Of a stretch of 64,000 nucleotides of DNA, positions 1 to 10,317 are shown in pieces. Source of the DNA: Flavobacterium sp. 5 (GTDB lineage Bacteria; Bacteroidota; Bacteroidia; Flavobacteriales; Flavobacteriaceae); NCBI RefSeq assembly GCF_002813295.1, contig NZ_PHUE01000001.1, positions 992,001 through 1,056,000 on the forward strand. The letters are read 5' to 3'. Both the position numbers and the translations under genes were made by a program. The notes under the pieces were generated by a model. The model worked only from the letters and a program-made list of their open reading frames with translations, ran no database searches and had not been told where the DNA came from. Position 1 is the stretch's first letter, and each line of letters starts with the position of its first letter.

Positions 1-849
1 ACCCGCTACGAAAACACCTTCAACATTCGTTTTTGAAGTTCCCGGAGTATTTACAATATATCCTGTCTCATCAAGAGTAAGATAGTCTGCAAAAATATCA
101 GTGTTTGGTTTGTGTCCAATCGCTGAAAAGAATCCTGTAGCAGGAATTTCAAAAATATCTCCTGTAGTTTTATTTTTTGCTGTCACACCAGTAACTACCT
201 GACCATCTCCTAAAATTTCAACTGTATCATGATTCATCAAAATAGAAATATTTTCAGTTTTACGAACACGTTCTTCCATAATTTTAGATGCTCTAAATTT
301 ATCGCTACGAACTAACATTGTTACTTTCGAACACAATTTAGATAAATAATGAGCTTCTTCACAAGCTGAATCCCCTGCTCCTACGATTACAACCTCTTGA
401 TTTCTGTAGAAAAATCCGTCGCAAACCGCACAAGCCGAAACGCCACCACCCATTTTTAGATAATGTTGTTCAGAATCTAATCCCAAATATTTAGCCGATG
501 CACCAGTCGAAATAATTACAGTTTCACAATGCAATTCTATTTTATCATTAATCCAAACTTTGTGAATATCTCCAGAGAAATCAACTTTAGTAGCCCAACC
601 ATCACGGATGTCTGCACCAAAACGTTGTGCTTGTTCTTGCAACTGAACCATCATTTCTGGTCCCGTAACTCCATCAACATAACCAGGAAAATTTTCAACT
701 TCATTAGTAGTAGTCAATTGACCTCCTGGCTGCATTCCTTGGTACAAAACAGGATTCATATTAGCCCTAGCCGCATAAATTGCAGCAGTATAACCCGCAG
801 GACCAGAACCTATAATAAGACATTTTATTTTTTCAATTGTATCTGACAT
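1..849 (-). CDS. trxB: Thioredoxin reductase (5' part; runs off window)
   Basis: The enzyme is an FAD-dependent disulfide reductase that uses NADPH to reduce thioredoxin in the cytoplasm. Translating the minus strand from the ATG at 849 gives 283 residues without a stop. It begins MSDTIEKIK and has the FAD-binding GSGPAG at about residues 14-19, the redox pair CAVC at 140-143, and a second dinucleotide-binding motif VIVGAGDSA just after it. Family members are about 310-320 residues, so roughly the last 30 residues lie outside the window. A TAnnTTTG element sits just upstream. The family assignment is secure; only the C-terminal end is unseen. Confidence 0.95.
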   Translation of the reverse strand, partial: MSDTIEKIKCLIIGSGPAGYTAAIYAARANMNPVLYQGMQPGGQLTTTNEVENFPGYVDGVTGPEMMVQLQEQAQRFGADIRDGWATKVDFSGDIHKVWINDKIELHCETVIISTGASAKYLGLDSEQHYLKMGGGVSACAVCDGFFYRNQEVVIVGAGDSACEEAHYLSKLCSKVTMLVRSDKFRASKIMEERVRKTENISILMNHDTVEILGDGQVVTGVTAKNKTTGDIFEIPATGFFSAIGHKPNTDIFADYLTLDETGYIVNTPGTSKTNVEGVFVAG

Positions 850-868
850 GTTTTTTATTTTTGAGGTA

Positions 869-876
869 CAAATGTA
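869..876 (-). promoter_or_regulatory. Putative -7 element for trxB
   Basis: The minus strand reads TACATTTG, a perfect match to the Bacteroidota -7 consensus TAnnTTTG, about 20 bases upstream of the trxB start. I see no convincing TTG -33 element at the usual distance. Confidence 0.5.
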
Positions 877-957
877 ATCTTTATTCCAAAAAATTCATAC
901 CCTAATAAATCCAAAAAATTGATACCTAAATAAATTTTAATTATTTTCTAAATTTTC

Positions 958-987
958 TTTGAAAAGCAGAAATAAACCTTATATTTG
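958..987 (+). promoter_or_regulatory. Promoter of tRNA-Pro (TTTG-N18-TATATTTG)
   Basis: TTTG at 958-961 is followed after 18 bases by TATATTTG at 980-987. This is the full bipartite promoter of the Bacteroidota primary sigma factor. It ends 11 bases before the mature tRNA, so transcription would start only a few bases upstream of the tRNA. Confidence 0.75.
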
Positions 988-998
988 CACTCGATTTA

Positions 999-1073
999 CG
1001 GGGTGTAGCGTAGCTCGGTTATCGCGCCTGCTTTGGGAGCAGGAGGCCGCAGGTTCGAATCCTGCCACCCCGA
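999..1073 (+). tRNA. tRNA-Pro (anticodon TGG)
   Basis: A 75-base cloverleaf without encoded CCA. The acceptor stem CGGGGTG pairs with CACCCCG, the T arm contains GGTTCGAATCC, and the anticodon loop TTTGGGA presents TGG within a CTGC/GCAG stem. It has its own promoter and terminator and appears monocistronic. Confidence 0.95.
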
Positions 1074-1074
1074 C

Positions 1075-1107
1075 AAAAAGCCGAACAGCAATGTTCGGCT
1101 TTTTTTG
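1075..1107 (+). terminator. Intrinsic terminator of tRNA-Pro
   Basis: A perfect 13-bp stem (1075-1087 with 1092-1104) closes a GCAA tetraloop and ends in a run of T up to 1107, directly after the tRNA. Confidence 0.9.
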
Positions 1108-1172
1108 TGAAACAACTCAAAAAGTTAAATACTACAACTAAAAACTAATTACAATATCAATAGAATTATTTC

Positions 1173-1180
1173 TATTTTTG
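1173..1180 (+). promoter_or_regulatory. Putative -7 element for udk
   Basis: TATTTTTG matches TAnnTTTG and lies 23 bases before the udk ATG. No clear -33 element was seen, so this call is moderate. Confidence 0.4.
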
Positions 1181-1203
1181 TAACATAAATAAACAATTTA
1201 GTT

Positions 1204-1812
1204 ATGCTAATTATAGGAATTGCAGGAGGAACGGGGTCCGGAAAAACAACAGTAGTACATCAAATTATGAATGAACTGCCAGAAGCCGAAGTCGGTATTA
1301 TTTCTCAAGACTCTTATTATAAAGAAACACACGATTTAAGTTACGAAGATCGTTCAAACATTAATTTTGACCACCCTAGAGCTATTGATTTTGAATTGTT
1401 GGTAGCACATCTCAAAGAATTAAAAGCCGGAAATATTATCAATCAACCTGTCTATTCTTTTGTACAACACAACAGAACCGATGATGTTGTTATTACACAT
1501 CCTCGAAAAGTAATGATTATAGAAGGAATTTTAATCCTAACTAATCCTGAATTAAGAAAGCTTTTTGACATCAAAATATATGTACATGCCGATTCGGACG
1601 AACGTTTAATCCGACGTTTAAAAAGAGATATTGCCGAACGTGGACGAGACATGAATGAAGTTTTAAACCGCTATCAACACACCTTAAAACCAATGCACGA
1701 ACAATTCATTGAACCAACAAAGGCTTTTGCTGATATTATAATTCCTAACGATAGATTTAATACTGTAGCTATAGATGTAGTTCGTGCAGTAATAAATCAA
1801 CGTATTTTATAA
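1204..1812 (+). CDS. udk: Uridine kinase
   Basis: Phosphorylates uridine and cytidine to UMP and CMP in pyrimidine salvage in the cytoplasm. The 202-residue product starts MLIIGIAGGTGSGKTT, giving a P-loop at about residues 5-16. It also has SQDSYYK and the FDHPRAID segment typical of the uridine kinase/phosphoribulokinase fold, and a basic RLIRRLKRD region near 135 resembling the lid. Its length is normal for the family. It is the first gene of a same-strand group with a DivIC-like protein and methylmalonyl-CoA mutase, but 114 bases separate it from the next gene, so co-transcription is uncertain. Confidence 0.93.
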   Translation: MLIIGIAGGTGSGKTTVVHQIMNELPEAEVGIISQDSYYKETHDLSYEDRSNINFDHPRAIDFELLVAHLKELKAGNIINQPVYSFVQHNRTDDVVITHPRKVMIIEGILILTNPELRKLFDIKIYVHADSDERLIRRLKRDIAERGRDMNEVLNRYQHTLKPMHEQFIEPTKAFADIIIPNDRFNTVAIDVVRAVINQRIL

Positions 1813-1926
1813 TTTTGTTGTAATTTTATTGCATGCTAAGAAGGTAACAAATCTTTGATTATTTATACAACCAAAGTGATACTGAACAAAATTTCGCTTT
1901 TCTATTAAAATTAGGCAAAAAACCCA

Positions 1927-2250
1927 ATGAAGAATCCATTTAAAGACAACTATTGGTTTAAATTTCTGAGTAACAAGTACATTTGGGTCTCGTTATCATT
2001 TTTAATCTGGATGGTTTTTCTAGATAATTACTCTTATTTTGAACATCGTTTTTTAGACAAACAGATAGATGAATTACAAGATAATGCAACTTATTATCAG
2101 GGAGAAATCAAGAAAGATGAAGAAAACATCAAACAGTTAAAAAATCCTTTGCAAATAGAGAAGTATGCCCGTGAAAAATACTATATGAAAAAAGATAGTG
2201 AAGATATTTATATCATCCAATTTGATGGTGATACTGTCAAGAAAAAATAA
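1927..2250 (+). CDS. FtsB/DivIC-like septum formation protein
   Basis: A small bitopic membrane protein of 107 residues. It has a short cytoplasmic N-terminus, one hydrophobic segment at about residues 19-36, then a charged helix at about 40-75 predicted to form a coiled coil, ending in KYAREKYYMKKDSEDIY. That closing pattern is characteristic of the FtsB/DivIC family, which acts in the divisome with FtsL/FtsQ-type partners. It lies only 34 bases before the mutase small subunit, so the two are probably co-transcribed although functionally unrelated. FtsB and DivIC cannot be told apart here, so no symbol is given. Confidence 0.8.
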   Translation: MKNPFKDNYWFKFLSNKYIWVSLSFLIWMVFLDNYSYFEHRFLDKQIDELQDNATYYQGEIKKDEENIKQLKNPLQIEKYAREKYYMKKDSEDIYIIQFDGDTVKKK

Positions 2251-2284
2251 TTCTATTGCATATTAAATCTAATTAAAATTAAAA

Positions 2285-3649
2285 ATGGCCAAGAATTTAT
2301 TCGACGATTTCAGCTCAGTTTCAGCAAAACTTTGGAAACAAAAAATTCAATTTGAACTCAACGGAGCCGATTATAATGAAACCTTAATCTGGAATTCTCC
2401 CGAGGGCATCAAAGTAAAACCATTTTACGATAAAGAAGATTTCACCAAAAAGCATTCCTTTTCTACAAAAGCTTCACAATTCAAAATTTGCCAAAACATC
2501 TTTGTTTTCGACCTTGATAAATCCATAGAAAAAGCATTAGATTCTATTAATCGTGGTGCAGAAAGTATACGCTTTACAATTCCACAAGAAAATATAAACA
2601 TTACCAAACTATTGGAAAAACTTCCTTTAGAAAAAATTGTTATTTACTTTCATTTCCAATTCATCTCAATCGATTTCGTTAAAAAGATTGATACAATTGC
2701 TAAAGAAAAAAAGGCAACAATTTTTTGTCTTTTAGATCCAATAGGACAATTAGCCAAAGATGGAAATTGGTATCAAACTGAAGAGAAAAATAATTTTGAC
2801 ACCCTGAATATACTTTCAAAAGAAACGGCATCGCTTTCACTTATAAGCATTAATAGTGGTTTGTATCAAAATGCTGGAGCCAATATGGTTCAGCAAATTG
2901 CTTACTGCCTAGCACACGCTAATGAATATCTAAACCGAATAGCCGTTATAAACAAACCTATTGTTTTCCAAATATCAGTAGGAACCAATTATTTCTTTGA
3001 AATTGCAAAACTTAGAGCTTTCCGACTTCTATTTAAGAAAATTGCTCAGGAGTACCAACACAATCTAGATTGTCACATAATAGTTACTCCAACGAAACGC
3101 AACAAAACCATTTACGATTATAATGTAAATATGCTTCGTACCACAACTGAATGCATGAGTGCTATTCTTGGTGGGGCTGATGCTATTGCAAACTTACCTT
3201 ATGATGCTTTGTACCACAAAGACAATGAATTTGGCGATAGAATTGCACGGAATCAATTGCTGATATTAAAAGATGAAAGTTATTTTGATAAAGTAGATAA
3301 TCCTGCAGATGGTAGTTATTACATTGAAAACTTAACCAATCAGTTGGCTGAAAAAGCTTTAGTATTATTTAAAGATATTGAATCTAAAGGTGGATTTCTA
3401 AAACAACTCAACGAAGGTGTTATTAAAAGAAAAATTCAAGAAACCGCAGATGCCGAACAAGCTTTGTTTGATTCTGGAAAAGAAACATTATTAGGAACCA
3501 ATAAATATCCTAACAAAAATGACAAGATGAAGCAGGACTTAGAATTGTTTCCTTTTGTAAAAATAAAACCCCGAAAAACATTAATTACACCAATTATTGA
3601 AAAACGATTGGCCGAAAAATTGGAACAGGAACGATTAGCTACTGAGTAA
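2285..3649 (+). CDS. mutA: Methylmalonyl-CoA mutase, small (beta) subunit
   Basis: Non-catalytic partner of the B12-dependent mutase that interconverts succinyl-CoA and (R)-methylmalonyl-CoA in propionate and branched-chain metabolism. The 454-residue product opens with FDDFSSVSAKLWKQKIQFEL and carries mutase-barrel segments such as NMLRTTTECMSAILGGADA and NPADGSYYIENLTNQLAEKA, which match the large subunit encoded next. It ends shortly after the barrel and lacks the C-terminal B12-like domain found in longer small subunits. That shorter form is, as I recall, usual in flavobacteria. The gene precedes mutB by 82 bases on the same strand. Confidence 0.92.
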   Translation: MAKNLFDDFSSVSAKLWKQKIQFELNGADYNETLIWNSPEGIKVKPFYDKEDFTKKHSFSTKASQFKICQNIFVFDLDKSIEKALDSINRGAESIRFTIPQENINITKLLEKLPLEKIVIYFHFQFISIDFVKKIDTIAKEKKATIFCLLDPIGQLAKDGNWYQTEEKNNFDTLNILSKETASLSLISINSGLYQNAGANMVQQIAYCLAHANEYLNRIAVINKPIVFQISVGTNYFFEIAKLRAFRLLFKKIAQEYQHNLDCHIIVTPTKRNKTIYDYNVNMLRTTTECMSAILGGADAIANLPYDALYHKDNEFGDRIARNQLLILKDESYFDKVDNPADGSYYIENLTNQLAEKALVLFKDIESKGGFLKQLNEGVIKRKIQETADAEQALFDSGKETLLGTNKYPNKNDKMKQDLELFPFVKIKPRKTLITPIIEKRLAEKLEQERLATE

Positions 3650-3731
3650 TTTAATTCATGTCAATATTACATTTTCAACAAAAAAATAAAATCTCTTTCA
3701 TTCAATAACTAAAGAGATAAAGGCTAATAAA

Positions 3732-5861
<2,130 letters not shown>

Positions 5862-5898
5862 CACTTATAATCTCATAAACATTTTTATATTTAAATTC

Positions 5899-5939
5899 AA
5901 AAAGCGCTCAAATGAAATTACTTCAAATGGGCGCTTTTT
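5899..5939. terminator. Bidirectional terminator between mutB and the convergent gene
   Basis: AAAAAGCGC at 5899-5907 pairs with GCGCTTTTT at 5931-5939. A further partly matched stem lies inside around ATTAC. The A run on one side and T run on the other let it serve mutB and the convergent minus-strand gene. Confidence 0.85.
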
Positions 5940-5961
5940 AATTGAGAATTAAAAAATTAAT

Positions 5962-6597
5962 CTAGTAAACGCTGGCGTTACTATCTGCAACGATAAAAGA
6001 AGTATCATAACCTCCAAATCGCAACATATAACTTCTTAATGAAGTACCGTAAGCGTCTTTAAAAAGTCGTTTCCCTTTATATCTGAAATATTTTTTAACA
6101 GAACCTACACCAGCAAGATGCGCCGCTGCTAAAATTCCAGACTCTGTAATACGGGTTCCATTCAAAACGGTTCCTTCATACCTGTCAATAATATTTCTGA
6201 GTTCCCATTTGTTTTTGGCCAGCAAAGCAATAAAAGCTTTTTCCTGCATTCTGGGACTGTTAAGGAAAGCTGCACTATCGTGTATACCGATAGTTTTTAA
6301 AGTTTCAACACCGAATTGGTATTTTCCTAAATAACCAAGAGAATTAATTTTTCTGTATTTTCCCTGTGACTCTTTGAAGCCGATTGCTTCTTTATATCCA
6401 ATAAAGAAAGTTCCGGTATAAGGAATTTCAGAATTGGTATAATCGTTCACATTTAATGATGGCAGCAAGTAGGATGTATCATCTGTTTCATGAATTAGGA
6501 ACCATGGGGTTGATTCTAATTTGGATGGTTTAAAACCTAAGCTTAAAAAAGCTACTACAACAATTAAAGTTGTGTAAAAATACCATTTTTTTATCAT
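5962..6597 (-). CDS. Secreted lysozyme/transglycosylase-like protein
   Basis: A 211-residue protein with an N-terminal hydrophobic segment (residues 5-22, a signal peptide or anchor). Its core resembles the lysozyme/lytic transglycosylase fold: GFKESQGKYRKINSLGYLGKYQFG around residue 72, with a candidate catalytic Glu in KESQGKY, then a helical region and AAAHLAGVGSVKKYF near 160. The GYLGKYQF segment corresponds to the SxGxxQ-like element of transglycosylases. The expected role is cleavage of peptidoglycan in the periplasm. I cannot assign a specific subfamily. It is convergent with mutB and is followed by about 800 bases of repeats. Confidence 0.6.
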   Translation of the reverse strand: MIKKWYFYTTLIVVVAFLSLGFKPSKLESTPWFLIHETDDTSYLLPSLNVNDYTNSEIPYTGTFFIGYKEAIGFKESQGKYRKINSLGYLGKYQFGVETLKTIGIHDSAAFLNSPRMQEKAFIALLAKNKWELRNIIDRYEGTVLNGTRITESGILAAAHLAGVGSVKKYFRYKGKRLFKDAYGTSLRSYMLRFGGYDTSFIVADSNASVY

Positions 6598-6936
6598 AAA
6601 TTAGTTTTCTTCAAACGCTGTCCCGTTATGAAATTTCTATGTGCAAATATACGGCTTAAAAAAATAAAGCTGAAAATCAACCCTTTAAACTTATCAACCG
6701 CACTCCGAAAAAACTCCTAACTAACTAAGTCTACGGGCGTTCGAGCTGCTGAAAAAAGTTAATAAAAACTTTAATTCCTCAAAAACCAAGTCAAATTAAG
6801 TAAGATTTAACCTGCTTATAAAAAGTAAAAACGTCTTGAAAACGCAAAATTAGACTCAAAGTAGTACTAAATTTTGATTTTACTATATCGTAATAGGTAA
6901 AAAAGTAAGTTTTTTCAATTAATTAATAGTATTTTT

Positions 6937-7025
6937 GGGCATGACCACAAGGGTCGGGCTGTTCATTATATCTTTTCTTTTCCAAAAAAAGGAAAAGAAA
7001 AGGATACCATTTCCATCCCTCATGC
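6937..7025 (+). repeat. Extragenic hairpin repeat, family A, short copy
   Basis: GGGCATGACC and GGGTCGGGCT (6951-6960) are followed by a hairpin with 11-bp TTTTCTTTTCC/GGAAAAGAAAA arms and then CATCCCTCATGCA. The same conserved words in the same order occur at 13498-13611, where the hairpin arms differ. That marks both as copies of one repeat family. Confidence 0.6.
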
Positions 7026-7142
7026 AAAGTCGTTTTCAAAACACCTTTTGAGTAAAAAGTAGATAAAAAGCTCCAACGTTTTTCAGCCAGCAATTTCACA
7101 ATAAAAGCAAAAGTTGAAACCAAGTAAAGCATTACCGCAATA

Positions 7143-7261
7143 TTGTCATCCCGAGGAACGAGGAAACTCCACAATATTAGACTTTAAGAACCTTAAGTTA
7201 TAGTAAATTAATTTAGAATGACGAGTTACTTCTGAAGATATCTGCTTCGTCGATATGACAA
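7143..7261. repeat. Inverted pair of TTGTCAT-type repeats
   Basis: TTGTCATCCCGAGGAACGAG starts at 7143. A related sequence runs in inverse orientation to end in ATATGACAA at 7261. Both resemble the perfectly paired repeats at 9128-9278 but have diverged. This is probably a decayed non-autonomous palindromic element in the spacer between mltG and the lysozyme-like gene. Confidence 0.5.
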
Positions 7262-7350
7262 AGATTACGTGATGCGGATTATTGAATATCAGATATCAAT
7301 CCATACAAATAAAGAACGTCACCACTGTAAAATTAAGCAACTAATATCAT

Positions 7351-7392
7351 AAAAAAAGCTTCAAAACTGTCCTTAAACAATTTTGAAGCTTT
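7351..7392 (-). terminator. Intrinsic terminator of mltG
   Basis: On the minus strand AAAGCTTCAAAA pairs with TTTTGAAGCTTT (7381-7392 with 7355-7366) and the hairpin is followed by a T run (A run at 7351-7357). It is 27 bases past the mltG stop. Confidence 0.85.
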
Positions 7393-7418
7393 CTGTAAAT
7401 CAACAGATTTACTAAATC

Positions 7419-8459
7419 TTATCGCTGTACTCCTTGGCTATTAATCCATGCCGAATATTTTTCAGCATTTTTATTATGCTCAGACAAAGTTGCCGCAAAT
7501 TCATGATAACCAAAACGTTCTACACTTGCACAGAAATAGATATAATTATTTTTTTCAGGATTTAAAACTGCTTCAAGTGCTGTAATATCAGGCATTGCAA
7601 TTGGTCCTGGAGGAAGTCCAATATTCACATACGTGTTATAAGGATTTTTCATAATCAAATCATTATAGAAAACTCTTTTTATAACTTGATTAAAATCATT
7701 CGACTTCTTTTTCATTGCAAAAATTACCGTTGGATCTGCCTGCAAAGGCATTTCTAATTTCAATCTGTTCAAATAAACACCGGCAATTCTTGGTCTTTCA
7801 TCTTTTTTAACCGACTCTTTGTGAACAATCGAAGCCAAAATAGTAGCTTGAATAGGTGTTAAACCTTGTGCAGCTGCTTTTGCCGTTCTTTCTTTATTCC
7901 AAAAATTATGATATTCCTTAATCATTTTATCACGAAACTTCAGCGCTGAAGTATTCCAATACACTTCATACGTATTTGGAATAAACATTACGAATACATT
8001 TTCATCATTAAAACCGTTTTCTTTCAAAAAGATAGAATCTTTAAACGTATTTAATAACTCCAAACTATCAGGCTCTATCTGAGCTCCAACACGACCTGCT
8101 AAATTCTCGACACGCTCCTGATTGTTAAAAGCCAGACTTACAGGGTCATTAAACTTCATCGCTTTGACCAACTCATAACTATTCATCCCTTTCTTTAGTA
8201 AAAACCGACCCGCTTTTACATTCTCAGGATAACTTGTTTTTCCAGCCACCATTTCAAAACGGCTTATATCTTTTACATAAGGTGCAAGTAATTGCTTCAC
8301 CTGTTCATAATTAGAGTCTGTAGGCACATAAACATACAGTTCTTTTTCTTCAAACTTTGTGTTACCACTAAAAATTTGATACATCAAAACGGCTCCGTAA
8401 ATAATCAATACTGATATTAATGCAACAGATGCTAATGATACTATTCTTTTTAGATTCAA
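7419..8459 (-). CDS. mltG: Endolytic transglycosylase MltG (YceG-like)
   Basis: An inner-membrane enzyme that cleaves nascent glycan strands and so sets peptidoglycan chain length. The 346-residue protein has one transmembrane helix at about residues 8-29, a LysM-like region, and the YceG domain. The domain contains FIPNTYEVYWNTSALKFRDK, the catalytic-Glu block ATILASIVHKESVKKDERP, and ADPTVIFAM through PPGPIAMPDITALEAVLNP. The stop is followed by a strong terminator. It lies 18 bases after the acetyltransferase gene, which suggests an operon dapF - GNAT - mltG transcribed leftward. Confidence 0.93.
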   Translation of the reverse strand: MNLKRIVSLASVALISVLIIYGAVLMYQIFSGNTKFEEKELYVYVPTDSNYEQVKQLLAPYVKDISRFEMVAGKTSYPENVKAGRFLLKKGMNSYELVKAMKFNDPVSLAFNNQERVENLAGRVGAQIEPDSLELLNTFKDSIFLKENGFNDENVFVMFIPNTYEVYWNTSALKFRDKMIKEYHNFWNKERTAKAAAQGLTPIQATILASIVHKESVKKDERPRIAGVYLNRLKLEMPLQADPTVIFAMKKKSNDFNQVIKRVFYNDLIMKNPYNTYVNIGLPPGPIAMPDITALEAVLNPEKNNYIYFCASVERFGYHEFAATLSEHNKNAEKYSAWINSQGVQR

Positions 8460-8477
8460 AATATAAAAATTTTAAAA

Positions 8478-9032
8478 TTATAGCGCCAGTTCACTGCCGC
8501 TCGTGTTATTATTAATTAATTGAAAGATGGCTTCGTCTTTGTAAACTCCGTTAATCAGAGTCCAATCTTTTTTTACGCCTATTTTTTGGAAACCAAATTT
8601 AGTAAAAAGAGCAATACTAGCTTCATTTTCACACCCAATATTTGCATATAATTGATGTAAATTTAGATTATGAAAAGAGTAATGTATAAGTAAGTCTAAA
8701 GCTTCCGATCCAATACTTTGATTTCTATTGTCAACATCTTGAATTACAATCCCGACACCTGCTCTATTATTCTTTGGATCAAAATCAAAAAGATCAATTA
8801 GTCCCAAAGCTGGAAAATCCTGGTCTTGACAAATAGCCAATCGCAATTGCTTGGCTTCATAAATATCCTGATGAGCATTTTCTAAATATTGCTTCACCAA
8901 AAAACGACTGTAAGGTGTTTGTGTATTACTCACTTCCCAAATACGCTGGTCATTTTCGATTGCATAAATAAACTCCAAATCATTGGGTTCAAGTGCACGG
9001 ATGTAAATGTTGTTGCCTTTTAATGTTTTCAT
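8478..9032 (-). CDS. GNAT family N-acetyltransferase (RimJ/RimL type)
   Basis: A 184-residue cytoplasmic acetyltransferase. It opens with the family pattern IYIRALEPNDLEFIYAIEND. It has the acetyl-CoA binding segment around DNRNQSIGSEALDLLIHYSF (about residues 101-120) and the conserved NIGCENEASIALFTKFGFQKIG stretch near 130. The substrate cannot be read from sequence; relatives act on ribosomal protein N-termini or small molecules. It sits between dapF and mltG, 18 bases before mltG. The spacer to dapF holds a 244-bp palindromic element. Confidence 0.85.
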   Translation of the reverse strand: MKTLKGNNIYIRALEPNDLEFIYAIENDQRIWEVSNTQTPYSRFLVKQYLENAHQDIYEAKQLRLAICQDQDFPALGLIDLFDFDPKNNRAGVGIVIQDVDNRNQSIGSEALDLLIHYSFHNLNLHQLYANIGCENEASIALFTKFGFQKIGVKKDWTLINGVYKDEAIFQLINNNTSGSELAL

Positions 9033-9076
9033 TTAAAATAATTACGAATTATCAATTACGAATTACGAATAAATCT

Positions 9077-9320
9077 CGTTTAGTTAAGAGATTTATCTTT
9101 TTTGTTGCCACAACTATTATCACATACTTGTCATTCTGAGGTACGAAGAATCTCCGCACAGTATTTCCGTAATGTATATCCACACAGTATTACCACCATC
9201 GAATAGCAAAGCAATGCAATACTATTGATTTAGATTGTCGAGTTGCTTGTGGAGATTCTTCGTACCTCAGAATGACAAAACTAGCGAAATATTTTCTGTT
9301 ATTTTTTTCTTAACTAAACG
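9077..9320. repeat. MITE-like nested inverted-repeat element (244 bp)
   Basis: Terminal 13-bp perfect inverted repeats CGTTTAGTTAAGA (9077-9089) and TCTTAACTAAACG (9308-9320) enclose a second, perfect 28-bp inverted repeat (9128-9155 and 9251-9278) carrying CATTCTGAGG. No coding frame lies inside. It fills nearly the whole spacer between dapF and the acetyltransferase. No clear target duplication is visible. Confidence 0.7.
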
Positions 9321-9335
9321 ACATTGAATCGTAAA

Positions 9336-10118
9336 TTAAACAGTAATAATACCTTTAAAAACAAATTCTGCTGGTCCTTTCAAGAAAACATTGGTGTACA
9401 CACCATCATTTTTATCAAAAGAAACGACAAGCTTTCCTCCTTCGACATTAACATTAATAGCGGTGGCATTGGTTTCGCCGGTAGCGTTCATAGCGATGGC
9501 TACAGCTGTAGCTCCTGTACCGCAAGCTAACGTTTCGTCTTCAACACCTCTTTCGTAAGTGCGAAGTCTAAAAGTAGTATCGTCTATTTTTTTTACAAAA
9601 TTAATATTGCTGCCTGCTGTACCATACAATTCTCCGTAGCGGATAGCAGCGCCATTATCTTTTACATTGTAATGTTCCAAATCTTCGACCATTTGTACAT
9701 GATGAGGAGAACCCGTATTCAAAAATGAATATTCTTTTTTGATATCAATCGCAGGTACATCAATCATTTGTAGAGAAACCAATCCATTATCTTCAAATGT
9801 TGCGTGATGCAAACCATCTGTAGCGATAAAAGTAGTTGCATTTTCAATCACTTCTAAATCTTTAGCGAAAGCTACCAAACAACGTCCTCCATTGCCACAC
9901 ATTGAACTTTGATTTCCATCTGAGTTGTAATACACCATTTTGAAATCAGTCTCTGAGTCATTTTCTAACAAAATAAGTCCGTCGCCTCCTATTCCAAAAC
10001 GTCTGTCACACAAATGAGCAATCAACTGTGTATTGTCTTTTGGAAAAAAACCAGCACGATTGTCAATCATAACAAAATCGTTTCCAGCACCTTGATATTT
10101 ATAAAATTCTAATTGCAT
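9336..10118 (-). CDS. dapF: Diaminopimelate epimerase
   Basis: Converts LL- to meso-diaminopimelate for lysine and peptidoglycan synthesis, using two cysteines as acid and base. The product is 260 residues from the ATG at 10118. That start was chosen because MQLEFYKYQGAGNDFVMID is the family N-terminus and an upstream in-frame start would overlap the promoter. Motifs present are GAGNDF, the first catalytic Cys in MCGNGGRC, and the second in LACGTGATAVA. It is the first gene of the leftward dapF - GNAT - mltG group. TACTTTTG stands 23 bases upstream. Confidence 0.96.
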   Translation of the reverse strand: MQLEFYKYQGAGNDFVMIDNRAGFFPKDNTQLIAHLCDRRFGIGGDGLILLENDSETDFKMVYYNSDGNQSSMCGNGGRCLVAFAKDLEVIENATTFIATDGLHHATFEDNGLVSLQMIDVPAIDIKKEYSFLNTGSPHHVQMVEDLEHYNVKDNGAAIRYGELYGTAGSNINFVKKIDDTTFRLRTYERGVEDETLACGTGATAVAIAMNATGETNATAINVNVEGGKLVVSFDKNDGVYTNVFLKGPAEFVFKGIITV

Positions 10119-10140
10119 TTTTGTTTCAATTTTAGTACTA

Positions 10141-10148
10141 CAAAAGTA
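10141..10148 (-). promoter_or_regulatory. Putative -7 element for dapF
   Basis: The minus strand reads TACTTTTG, matching TAnnTTTG, 22 bases upstream of the dapF ATG. No obvious -33 element. Its position supports the shorter dapF start. Confidence 0.5.
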
Positions 10149-10317
10149 CAAACTATTAATGAATTGTTAATCATTGTTAAAGAGCGTTAAACCATATTGT
10201 TCGAAAAAAAAAATGCTATAAATTCGTAATGAAATTACTAATAAGCTATTAAGTTTTACTAAGCAGCTTAGCTATTAACTTTAAATTAAAAACACTTAAA
10301 AACAAATCTATCAAACT

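Larger units (their letters stand above)
6598..7350. other. Gene-free stretch with degenerate repeats
   Basis: No supported gene. The 83-residue frame at 6923-7174 (minus) runs through repeat sequence and is not a gene. From 6937 to about 7030 lies a copy of the GGGC..GGGTCGGGCT..ATCCCTCA repeat family. From 7143 to 7261 there is an inverted pair of TTGTCAT-type repeats. The first 340 bases are AT-rich with nothing I recognise. Confidence 0.6.

Noticed and set aside
959-1141. 60-residue frame over the tRNA-Pro locus
   Set aside because: It lies across the tRNA and its terminator; no protein-like features.
6923-7174. 83-residue minus-strand frame
   Set aside because: It runs through the family A repeat and the TTGTCAT repeat, has odd composition and no family resemblance. 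Treated as repeat sequence.
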